Shown here one piece after another: positions 12,101 to 24,100 of a stretch of DNA of 64,000 bases. The notes under the pieces are model-generated. The model saw nothing but the letters and a program-made list of their open reading frames with translations. It searched no databases and was not told the origin of the DNA. A program made the translations under genes and the position numbers. This DNA comes from Cliona cf. orientalis (Eukaryota; Porifera; Demospongiae; Clionaida; Clionaidae), in contig OZ005697.1 in the NCBI GenBank assembly GCA_963930775.1, forward strand, positions 4,300,292 to 4,364,291. The letters run 5' to 3'. Within the stretch, counting starts at the first letter, position 1, and each line of letters begins with the position of its first letter.

Positions 12101-15100
12101 GCATATGCACAGCTCGCACTTGCGCTCGTGTTTGAGCACGCACGCACGCACAGAGTGCGCAGGTCACCAAGTAGTTTGGCAGTATCCAACCAGCAGGCCA
12201 GCTATGTGATGCCAATTGCTGTATTAAAGTTCATGTGTGGCAATAGCAGCTGCAAAAAAGCTTCCATAGCACGCGTGCACCGTGTACATGCTTGTACATT
12301 GCGCTTATGCACAGCTCGCACTTGCGCTCGTGTTTGAGCACGCACGCACAGAGTGCGCAGGTACCAAGTAGTTTGGCAGTATCCAACCAGCAGGCCAGCT
12401 GGCTATATATAAGGGCACAGGCCAAATACTGGCAGCCCCATGCCTACATTGCTGTATACATAGCTGATAAATCCCCCTATCAGGACTGCTGCCTTACCAC
12501 CCTGTGCCAGTAGCATTATAGCAGCTGGTGGTGAGCTTCACTCGTGGTGCAGCTGCTCTATTAAAAGGGGAATCAAAATCAAGTCTGGCTTATGCTTCAA
12601 CACACAAAGTCCTCAACGTATTGCTGTATAGGCATGCACTGTTCCGAGAATCAAGAGAAGAAAAATAATGAATGGATGAGCTGTTATTGAAAGGGCATTG
12701 CAGCTTTAGTATACCCACTTAACAACATATGTGGCCAGCATACACCTTGACTGGTGTCGCATTCTCAAGGCGTTCCACGAATGCCAATACGCATAATTAT
12801 TAGCCCCTATCCCCTCCCCCCCCCCCCCCCCGGTTATAGGCCCCACCCCTCTTGGATTACTGTCCACCATGTATGGTGTGACCGGGGGAGGATTATCCCC
12901 TCCCCCACATCCGGAAAGGTTTGCAGTCGTATTCTAGGTCTTACGCTCAAACTATGCTCAGCCTATTATTGGCCTCCCACCCCACTTGACAATTGCCCAC
13001 CACGTGTGGTGTGACCGGGGGAGGATTATTCCCTCCCCCACATCCGGAAAGGTTTACAGTCATATTCTAGGACTTGCTCAAACTATGCTCAGCTTATTAT
13101 TAGCTTCCCGCCCCCTTTGATTGCTGTCCACCATGCATGGTGTGACCAGGGGAGGATTATTCCCTCCCCCACATCTGAGAAGGCCATTATAGCTAAGACT
13201 GGTGCTCAAACTATGCTCAGCCTCCCACCCCCACCCCCCGGGATTACTTGCCACCAACTTCCATATGGTGTCACCATGCAGGGGAGGATTATTCCCTCCT
13301 CCAAATCCGAACGGTCAGCACGCCCACTATAGGATTTTTGCTAAAACTAGGTTCAGCCCTAGTTTGCAGCGAGCCAATTATGGTGCGAGACTGGCTAGAT
13401 CTTGGCCTCACACGTCTCAATGGCATGGGCTAACCCATGGTAAGCATAATATTGTGGCAATACCTTCGTCAGAATATAATGGCAGGGCCCAAGGCAAGCG
13501 CACACGCTCTCCTAAGTGCTAAATGCGAGCCACTGATGAAGTCGTCACTGAGGATATAGCCAGCAAAAGCCACGCACGATCCTCAGCCATAAAATATCTA
13601 TGCACCTCCAGTTGATATTTGTAGGCCAGAGTGTATTCTCCGGGAGATAATGTATGCTCAGCATAATGGCCATCTGGCTGCCTTATGGGGCATGACCGTC
13701 AGTGCAGATCAGAAAAACGGCCTGATTCTCCCTCTCCCAGTTGCAATGCGAATCCAGCAAATGGTGTCATGTCAGCACTGATAACTTCTTCAGCCAAGAA
13801 ATGGCAAAGGTTTTGCCCGTTCATAGCAGCTGAAAATCCTAGCTAACACTGCTCATTTGCATATGCTAATTGAAAATTCTCTTGCTCAAATTATATTAGG
13901 ACACAATGGGCGGCACCCCCGCTATGTATGTAGAGGACCCATTGCTTGTATTCACATACTGTGATAGGGAGCTGAAATTTGGCGTCAAACTAGACACCTC
14001 ATGAGAATCAACATATCAAGTTGCTATTCATTTGCAGAGTAGCTAGCTAAGAGCATACATATCAGCTAGTAATCCAGACACCCAGAGGACCTAAGACAGC
14101 AGGGATCCATGGCATTTATTGCTATTAAGCTAGCTGCTTTTGTGTACAATTATCATACACAACCCATTCTGTCAGCTCTCTGGCATCACTAATAAGAGTA
14201 CATAATGTCTCCCTGTACATGTCAGCGGGTCGGACATAGGCACTCAGTAGTCGCAACGTGTCGTGCTAATCATGCTCGCTGCAATTAAGACGACATCCAT
14301 AAAGCTAACAATTCCGCTGCACGTTAGAAGCTTGAACAACCTGCACACATTCTCGAAGAGTGCTACCTGGTTTATTCAGGTTGAGCATTCTCCCCAATAC
14401 TCATGCATACCCAGTACTATCCCTAGATGCCTCCTACAAACTAGAGCAATGCAGGCTCATAATGGCCTATAGCCAGACACTTGGCTTTGCAGCATCTCCC
14501 AAATTCTACAAGAGGCGAAGCATCAGCTAGCATGTCGGGGACAATCCCATAGATGCAAAGCCCAGAGAGCAAGAGGCTCGGCTTATACCTTATATACCCC
14601 ATAAACACAGCAATGTCAACAACAGGGTCAACCCAACTCGCTACCCTCTGCCACACAGCAGATTCAGACACAAATGGCTCATGCATGCAAGCATGCACTC
14701 CTGGAACTAAGTCCCCGCCACATGCATGCACTAAGCGTTACCGATCGTCTGTAGCAGATGCCCGACTTACACACCTCGAGTAGATGTTTTGCTGCTGGCA
14801 TTAACTTACACTGTATTGTGCATGCTGCTATACCTGATGACCTTAAGTTAGTAATGAGTGGTACTGGAATTAATGTTATGCTGTGCAGATAATAATACCT
14901 ATTCTGTCATTGCGTCTGCAATAGGTGGTCACAGTTGTGGTTACGCAATCAGCAATCATAATTAAATTTATTATGTCTGAATAATGCATTTTAACATAGC
15001 TAATTTTAAGTATAAGTTCATATGTCATGCTAGAAGGACGTACAGGGATCCTTGTGAGCAGCGTGCAGTAATATTAATAATAGGGGACATGCAGTGCTGC

Positions 15101-18100
15101 TCAATGTACCTACGCTATAAGAGTGCTTCATGTGTGCCTTGTGTATCGCTAAGTGATGGATTATGGTAGTCCAGGTATCAACAAAGTTTAGTGGCATTAA
15201 TAGCCAATACTATAATAACTCTGGCATGCACGGCCAGTAGCTATGTCGCCCATTACTACCTACCTCCTCAATGGCAAAGGGATCCGCATAAGCATCCAAG
15301 CTGTTATCAAATTCAGCAATAATTCGGCTTCTTGCCTCTCATGCAGACTTGGTATCCCATCGGAAATAGGAGTCAATGGCATCTCTAGGATTCTGAGCAG
15401 TTTCTTGCGATAGGCTATGCCACAAAATTTGTCTCATTAACTGATATTCATGACAATGATGTCATTTACTAAGCATGCACGCTCAGACTATAAAGGCAGT
15501 CTATACCTAGCTTCAAGTCGAAGTTGGCTTTAATGACACCCATGGCCATACTACTACCCTCCGAGACACAGCTAGCTACATGCATATCCACCATTGGGCA
15601 CAATACCTATATTATAGTAGTGCCCCCTTATTGACCACCACCTCTATGTAGTCGTGCAATCATGTTTGTCAGCCCAGCTCGGACCAGTGCTAACATCATT
15701 ACAAATTCAGTAACCATTGCAAGGGACGCAATAATTAGTACGCAGAGCAGAGTTAAGTAAGAGATCAAAAATTAGCTGATCAATTCACCTAGTTGAAGGC
15801 GTTCAACACAGCCCTAAGCAATAATGTGACACGAAAGCCCTAGGCACAATAACGGAGAGGCGGCCTATACAGTCTGTAGCTAGTTAAGCAGACTGTCCCT
15901 TCCAAGCTTGCATAAATTGGTGCTCTACAAACAGGAAGACATAAAAGCATGCTATGAAGAACATGCATACTACCACCGGCTTCTCTACCGAGACAAATCC
16001 TCTTGGCCATCACATTAGCAAAGAATGGTCACCCTGAACCTGCATCTACCCAGTGGTGCAACTCGTATTGAACAAGTCACCCACTAGTTATAAGGGTACC
16101 CCAGTTGGCTATCGCTTATCAACCCAGATCCCATCTCAATACTCTGACCGTATACATAGTCATCGGCAGACATGCAACGAGAGACACCCATACTATAGCG
16201 CCTCGTGTCATATGGGCTTGTAGATCTGGTCCACCAACAAGAGTGGGTGAAAGCTCCTCAGCCACTTAACCCCATCTGGTGACGTAGTTACTGACAGCAG
16301 GATATCCCCAATAGCTACAGAGAATATGGTACAGATACTAATGTTCCTTTGGTGACTCCCCTCGCAGCAAGTGAATTTCGGGCAAAGTACCATCTATCAT
16401 CATCTGAGGCACCAGACTAGCTAAGCCTGACTCCAGATAGAGTCAGGGCGGCAGCTGCTATTGCCACAAAGGACAGTACAAATGCAGCAAACTGAACAAT
16501 CCAATGGCAACACTCTAATTGTTGGTACCTTAATTACCCTGCCATCTAGTGAGCTAGTACTTCCCTCTCAGTGCTGTCCCACGAGTAGATTAGCAACCAT
16601 ACACAACTGCACCCCACAACACGATAAACCGTGTGTCATACCATGCCATCGTTCCTTACCTTCCTGAATTATTTCCTTGGAGGGAAAGGATCACCTCTTC
16701 GCTCAGAGGCTCTCCTTCCAGTGGAGGGGGATGGGGATAATAGCGCATCCCCATCACCAGTATCTCCAAGGAAAAAGATGCAGATTAATAAACTCGGAGG
16801 CCTGGCCATACTCAACCCACAAATGCTTAGCTGCAAATACACTGTAAACCTCCAATCCATAGCACCGGTAAGGCCTCCACTATTAGTGCACAACAAGCCA
16901 CGCCTCAGGTCGGGTACACCCTCCAAACAACAACCCTGTCGAGCCAGCTCGCATGCCTCTGCTAGGCTATACAATGTACACGGAAAGCCGACGAACAGTT
17001 AAATGCGGGTTCAACGTATAGTTTAACCCGAGTTAACTGAAGGAGGGTGTGATCAGCTAAGCGCGGGCGCCGGGGTTACGCGCATGCGCATATCGAAGGG
17101 CGCCATACAGCAACTCTTAAAGCGGCTGCCGCAACAACACTGCTCAGTCTTAGTCAAACAACGGGGCCTTGACAACAGCAAAGCTACCAGTTCAAACCAA
17201 AGCTCCCACCCTCCCACCTCTAGCCTTGGCTTGCTACCACTGTCCAACTGATCTGGATGCTGAATCAGTTGTGACCAGTACCCACCTGAGGAGGGGGATG
17301 GGGATAATAGCGCATCCCCATCACCAGTATCTCCAAGGAAAAAGATGCAGATTAATAAACTCGGAGGCCTGGCCATACTCAACCCACAAATGCTTAGCTG
17401 CAAATACACTGTAAACCTCCAATCCATAGCACCGGTAAGGCCTCCACTATTAGTGCACAACAAGCCACGCCTCAGGTCGGGTACACCCTCCAAACAACAA
17501 CCCTGTCGAGCCAGCTCGCATGCCTCTGCTAGGCTATACAATGTACACGGAAAGCCGACGAACAGTTAAGGCTAATCAGACACACCCACTCGCGAAATGC
17601 GCTGTACACACCCACAATTAAATCGCTGTCCTGATAACACAAAATGAGCATGTCACAGACGTGCGCGCTCCAAAATAGAGTGGATTTATACTCGAACTAA
17701 GGTGAGCGATCATGGTAGTCTTGAGTTAGCCCAGGAAAACAGAAAGAAAGAAAGAAAGAAAGATTGAGAAAATGGATTTTTTTTTGAACATCTGGTTCTA
17801 GCATATACAATGGAGTTGATGAATGATCTTGGTCTTGTTAGATCGATAATTTGCTGTAGATTCTGATTTTGACACATAGAAATCTCACAAAATTACCTGT
17901 TTTGAGATATTTTGATATTTATAATGTATTACATATATGGAGTATCCATGCCATCCCTACTTATGGAGTCTACCGACTCTATGATAGCTAGCCAGCTACT
18001 AGTATGATTCGTTTTTTACCATAATATTACTGGTATAATATAATATGTCAGCATAATAATATGTGATAGATATTAGTACTAGTTATGTGAGGGTAATCAA

Positions 18101-21100
18101 TATAGATTTATAGGAACTTCTATAATAATACTCCTTGCACATGTAGACAGTGTAGAGCTACATAGGAGGAAGTTAGTGGTTAATAAAATTATACCACATC
18201 AGTACACTTTTGTGGACAAGCAAGAAGAGCTTCAAATGATTTGTACATGACATAGGTAACCAAGGGTTGACACTTGACAGCATCAATAATTAAGGTAATG
18301 CTATACATAATAATGCACTATATATATACAAGTATAAAAAATAATTAAATAAATTGAAGGATGAAGTAGGGATGACAGGGTCAAAAAGTATACAAACAAG
18401 ATTAGGGATAATCACATCCACTTAGTCTATACATCCCTATGCTTGCTTTTTGAGTAATTAACTAACTAGTCAGTAATGCAAAGATTAATGCTGATTATCC
18501 CCCACCCCTTATGAGCATAGTGAATATCTTCCACATGCATATCATAAATTAAGGATAGCACCAATGGGTCACCATCAACAGGAGCATGATAATTGAGAAA
18601 AGCAAGCGTAGGGATGTATAGACTAAGTGGATGTGATTATCCCTAATCTTGTTTGTGTACTTTTTGATCCTGTCATCCCTACTTCATCCTTCAATTTATT
18701 TAATACTTGTTTTCTTCTTTTTTTATTGCCCTCTGGGCAATTCATGTCTTTCAACACTAGAGCTACCTGGCACGGTTTGCCCGTTCAATGCTGGATTTTA
18801 TTATCAATGGGTAAAACTACGTCTGTGTTTTCATTCGGCACTATCTTATAGCTTATCTTCTGTAAATGTGTAACTAGCAGAGTGTTAACCTTCGATTTCA
18901 GGGTACAAGACCATTGGATGATTGAGTGCATGGTAACCAAAAAGTTAGTCTGTACATGTTTAACATGCTGACCAGACACATCCAGACACCAGGCTAGCAT
19001 TGTGCACGATGGACAGTGGACACTTGTGCATGTCGAAGAAACGTGCATATGCTTGCTATTAAATACAATGATTGTCCTTCACTTGTATATACAATGATAC
19101 ATATTAAATTTTATAGATTGAAATTTCATGGAGGTGTCAGTGTAATGGCTTCTACCAAGCACTATGTTGTTTTAGCTATGCTAAAAGCGGCCAGGTGTTG
19201 CGGCAGCCAGTGAGCCTGGGGCATGCCTTGTCTCCTGAAACGTTGGTTCAGTGGCCCAGCTCAATCACACCCTGCATAAGCCTGGTACCCCGAATACCAT
19301 ACTCAAGAGCTTCATCCCATGGCATTGCTGTACCAGTGGGAAGATGAGAATGTAGCCACGCCTCTCAACTCGTCAAGATAGCTGGCTCAGTGACAAAATT
19401 GAAAGAAGGCTGTCACGTTTTGGGCCACGTAGCGATGCTGAGTACCTTCTGATTAGGAAGCGATGTTTAGTGTTGGCAGCTACCATTCAGTTGTCGCTGA
19501 ACGCTCATAGTCTAGTTCGGCAATCGATCGAGCGCGCGCTAGCGCTCGCACTTAGCCTAGCTATATAGCTGGCTAGAGCTAGCGCCTTGGATCTGGACTG
19601 GACTGGTCGGCCTATAACGTCGCACACGCCGCTGACTACAGTCACATGACTTCGTGGCAATCACCATGGCAACATATTCTGAGCATGCGTATTGTATGAC
19701 AAAATGGCGAATCAGACACACCCACTCGCAGAATGCGCTGTACACACCCACGATTAAATCGCTGTCCTGATACTAGCGTGCCACAGACGTGCGTGCTACA
19801 AAATGGAGTGGATTTATACTCAAGCTAAGGTGAGAAGTCCTAGCAATATCGAGTTAGCCCGAGAAGAGTAGAAGACTAGAAGATTGAGATTTTTGCATTT
19901 TTTATGATTTCTTTACACAGCTGGTTCAGGCATACCCGATTGTTTCCATGGACGGTTTGGGTCTTGATAGATAGATATTTTGATGTAGATTATGAATATG
20001 AAAGTTTAAAACCTTAGCATTTTATTTGCTCTGAGTTATTTACTTTTTTGTAATGTATTATATATATGGCATATCCGGGCCATCCTACTTATAGAGTCTA
20101 CCGACTCTATGATTATAGTGCTGAGTACATAATTTTGTACCATACATGTATTATACTCACATGGTACACATTAGACTTGTTATCAAATACATACAAGTAA
20201 TGTAGTCTGTGCTACACTTAAATATTTTATCACTATTTATGTCATGCTGTCTCAGCTACACAATCCACTAGCAACATACATCTAGTCATTTGAGAAAGTA
20301 AACTACAGTATACTGCATGCACTACAGGAATTAAGGTAGTGGCTTGCACAGATAGCTACAACACTCATGGATACAAATGAAGGGCGGTTTAAGGCAGTCA
20401 ACAGAATGACATTTCTGTGGTAACCATAACCATATTACGCATAGACCAATTGCAATAGTTACAATTAAATTTTATTGAACCACTAGACAATTATCTGACC
20501 ATACACCCACCTATGTGATATACCTTAAAAACGGTGCACCTTTGTTAGATCATAATAACCTTTGTTATGTAACAAAAGGCTCATTTTTTGGTTTTGTCAA
20601 CTTTGTCCTTTTACCATCTTGCTCAAATTGTGGCTCTAAGACCTAATCCTAAGAGTATTATAGAAGCACAAGAGATGTTTTTTTTATTGATTTGGTGCTT
20701 GTATTAAAGTTAGATTTTCTACACAATAATTATAGACTTGTTATTGTTTTTAATTATTAACTTTGGCGGCTTTCACACATTAAGTAAGCACTTACCACAG
20801 TTGAGAACGGCATGTACATATAAGGAATGTATAGACGTAGCATGCAGTGAACACTTTTTCCTGCGATGAAGATGAACATTTGCGAGACACTGAGAGGATT
20901 TACTCGCATTGTGGCTAAAAAGTTTAAATATTAAACGACCATAATCGTTAATTATCAAAGTAGAGATGATTTTGTTGTAATAGAGTCCTTACTAATTCTC
21001 ATAGTGATGATGTTGTATACATCTGTTATCTTTGTCTTCAGTCCAAGCTATTAAAAAATATGCATAATTATCCCGGTTTATTTTGTGGACTTGAATTTTT

Positions 21101-24100
21101 GCTTTCCACCTACCAGCCCATATAAAAGTGGCATGTAGACATGCTGGTAGATGTAAACAGGAATCCATTTCTGTGTTTCTTTAATTCGACGAATGTCTGG
21201 TATAGACTATAATTAGTATAACATTGTGTAGCAATAATAATTATGTTAAGGTATATACATGATAATTATCATATTTATGTGTACAAAAATGGGAACAAGA
21301 AGGAGTATAAAATCACTGAAATGACCAAGCACTTTAGTTAAGTTGGAGTTTTACCCACACCAGCTGCTTATGTGCTAGTAACATATTATGCGGTCATAAA
21401 TTAGATGTATTTGTTACTTTCCCCACCATAACTATAGAGACAACTGTTTTGCGATGCATAGTACTGCATGCTTCATCAATTCTGCTTCTATATTCTAGGT
21501 CATTCACTTTTAACACTACTAGTAAATTTACAAGGTTCTATACGAGTCTATAGGCAGAGCTAACATCATACGTCATCAATGGCACCTATAACTAATTCAA
21601 GTAGTGTGAGTAATATTTTTTTCGACCAAGTCAAGTCATTTCACGTACTCTCTCTTTATATTTTCCTCGTTATGCACTCTTGATTTAACATTACAAAATA
21701 AACGCTACATTATTACAGTTGTTAACATTTAACTAGGGTGCCTGGTAACTTACTGTGTTTAAAGGTACAATATCAGGGTCAACACCATCAATGTTTGTGT
21801 AGATGTGATGACCAATAATATGCTATGTGAGAGACAAGTAGTGCATGTGGTTATTAAAATTGAAGCTATATAATATTATAGTCATACAATAATATTATTA
21901 CAGTAGCTAGCTAACTTACCTGATGATGCCAAATGTATATAGAGGCACCCAGAAAGATGTCATGACAAGCACCAAGTATTTTCCAAACCAATGGTACATG
22001 TGTGATAGCAAAATGGCTGTAAAAAAAAGTGTGAAAATTATAATTGCTAAAAGTATATTATTGTAAACTAATTTCATGTCAAAAGTTTAACCACTAATGC
22101 TAATTTACTTTATAACTTTATGTATACCTGGCATCATGGCTGATTGTTGCAACTTGAGCTGAGAAGAATCCCCAAGTAATTCCAAAAATTACACTAAGCA
22201 GCCAAGACTCATGAGTGGCAAACTTAGAAAAAATAGAGCAATGCATGATGTTAACTTTTTTGAGTATCATAATAGCAAAAGAGATACATCAGAGATGCAT
22301 ATAATTACACTTACAGTGAGAGCACAGGAGCAAATAGTAATGGTGTAGAATACAATGCAGCGCCAAAAGTACCAGTAGTCAATTTTTGGATCCTGTTAAA
22401 AATGGATATTACACACTAAGTAGTTACAACCTAAGATAAAAGAATATGTGAGCGTGTAATGTAATGTAATTAATGTAATGTAATGTAATGTAAATAATTC
22501 ATTCAAAGTACAGGAAAAGGTATTGTGCAATAATTTTTATATCAGCATGTAGAGTGGATCAAAAATAATAATTGAATCGTCTCAGATTTTTGATTTTCAC
22601 TTTCAGTTTTGAAATACGAGTCGTAGTAGTTTCTGACCACTAAGTATGAAGAAAATGACTACTGTGCAGATGGTGCAATGGTTAAGCTCAGTGTCTGCCA
22701 ACCAGTGTCAAATGTGTGCACTGGTTCGAATCCCACCCAGGGCCAATGTTTTTCCATCTTTTTTTCACTGCCAAGGATGCTGGGAAGGCAGTCTACACAC
22801 ACCAACAACATTCCATGGGCGATGCTCCTTACGTTGGATCTAGACTAGGGGATGATTACGTACACAAGCCCCAAGTCACTCCAGATATACCGTATATGTT
22901 CTAATATTATAGGCGCCGCCCTAATTTAGGCGCCCTTTGAAACCTGCGCAATTTTTTCGGTTCTAATTTAAGGTGCCTTTCCGGATATCAATTATTTTTA
23001 GGCGGTGCCTATTTAATTGGAACATATTGCCACGTGCAATATCACAATACCGCTGTATCGCCCATATCGTCGATTGATCTATCGAGCTAGCAGTTTAGAC
23101 GTCAAACTAAGCTACCTCATACATTTATATGGCACTTACCTACTGCTTTGATGGTCAGAGACAACCGTTCTGATGGCTACAGTACCAGCAACTCAAGCAC
23201 GATTCAGCGATCAGAGTGAAAGAACAGAACTAGAGCCATATTTTTGTTGCTTTCGCAACTGTCATATTCACTGCCACTAAGTAGTACTGATTAGTGATAG
23301 CGCTGGAGCTCTGGCAAAACTTCCAGAACCATTCTAATTGCAGCGCTTAGGCGCCTCCCTAATTTAGGCGCCCTTTGACCTGCTCGTGAATTTTTCGGTT
23401 CTAATCGGAGGCGCCTGCGCAATCTGTAATTTTTTTAGGGGCGCCTAAATTAGAAAGTATACGGTATGTTACGCATGATTTTCTGCCTTACCACATACCT
23501 GACCTATTGTAGCAGACATATATGACAGAAAATAAATGGTGACATACCGTTAACTAATTACTGCTTGATAAAATTCTTTTATCTTTGGTTGTGGTTTAGC
23601 TTGTTACAACCGAAGATAAAAGAATATGTGAGCGTGTAATGTAATGTAATTAATGTAATGTAATGTAATGTAAATAATTCATTCGAAGCACAGGAAAAGG
23701 TATTGTGCAATAATTTTTATATCAGCATGTAGAGTGGATCAAAAATAATAATTGAATCGTCTCAGATTTTTGATTTTCACTTTCAGTTTTGAAATACGAG
23801 TCGTAGTAGTTTCTGACCACTAAAGTATGAAGGAAATTGCTACTGTCCAGATGGTGCAATGGTTAAGCTCAGTGTCTGCCAACCAGTGTCAAATGCGTGC
23901 ACTGGTTCGAATCCCACCCGGGGCCAATTTTTTTCCATCTTTTTTTTCACTGCCAGTGATGCTGGGAAGGCAGTCTACATACACCAACAACATTCCATGG
24001 GCAATGCTCCTTATGTTGGATCTAGACTGGGGGATGATTACATATATACAAGCCCCAAGTCATTCTCAGATATACGTTACACATTAGTATTATGACATTA

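Larger units (their letters stand above)
11180..17569 (+). mobile_element. Non-coding element with split direct repeats (DIRS/Ngaro-like layout), treated as a fossil
   Basis: Layout is A1 - interior - B1 - A2 - B2. A1 (11180-11381) and A2 (17003-17204) are 202 bp each and look identical; B1 (16723-17002) and B2 (17290-17569) are 280 bp each and look identical. B1 and A2 abut directly; 85 bp separate A2 from B2. This is the order of split direct repeats in tyrosine-recombinase retrotransposons of the Ngaro/PAT group. The paralogue at 19345-20113 shows the site without the insertion and there is no clear target-site duplication, as expected for that group. The 5.3 kb interior has no long ORF and no recognisable reverse transcriptase or recombinase, so the element is non-autonomous or badly decayed. 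Identical repeats suggest a recent insertion. The alternative is a full-length copy followed head-to-tail by an internally deleted one. Confidence 0.6.

Noticed and set aside
16669-17541. Minus-strand frames of 101 and 162 residues over the B and A repeats
   Set aside because: They read the repeats in reverse; no motif seen and the frame depends on the B-A junction.
11180-17569. Ordinary LTR retrotransposon with LTRs
   Set aside because: The A and B repeats are not contiguous at the left end, the order is A-interior-B-A-B, and there is no target duplication.
11180-17569. Helitron
   Set aside because: The ends are not TC and CTRR, and there is no hairpin just before the right end.
20773-20958. 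61-residue minus frame
   Set aside because: It mostly covers the Penelope leader-like repeat; not an independent gene.
22669-22743. tRNA-like stretch with A-box-like sequence and GGTTCGAATCC box B, repeated in every array unit
   Set aside because: No acceptor stem pairing around it and it occurs as part of a repeated unit, so it is a SINE-like module and not a tRNA gene.
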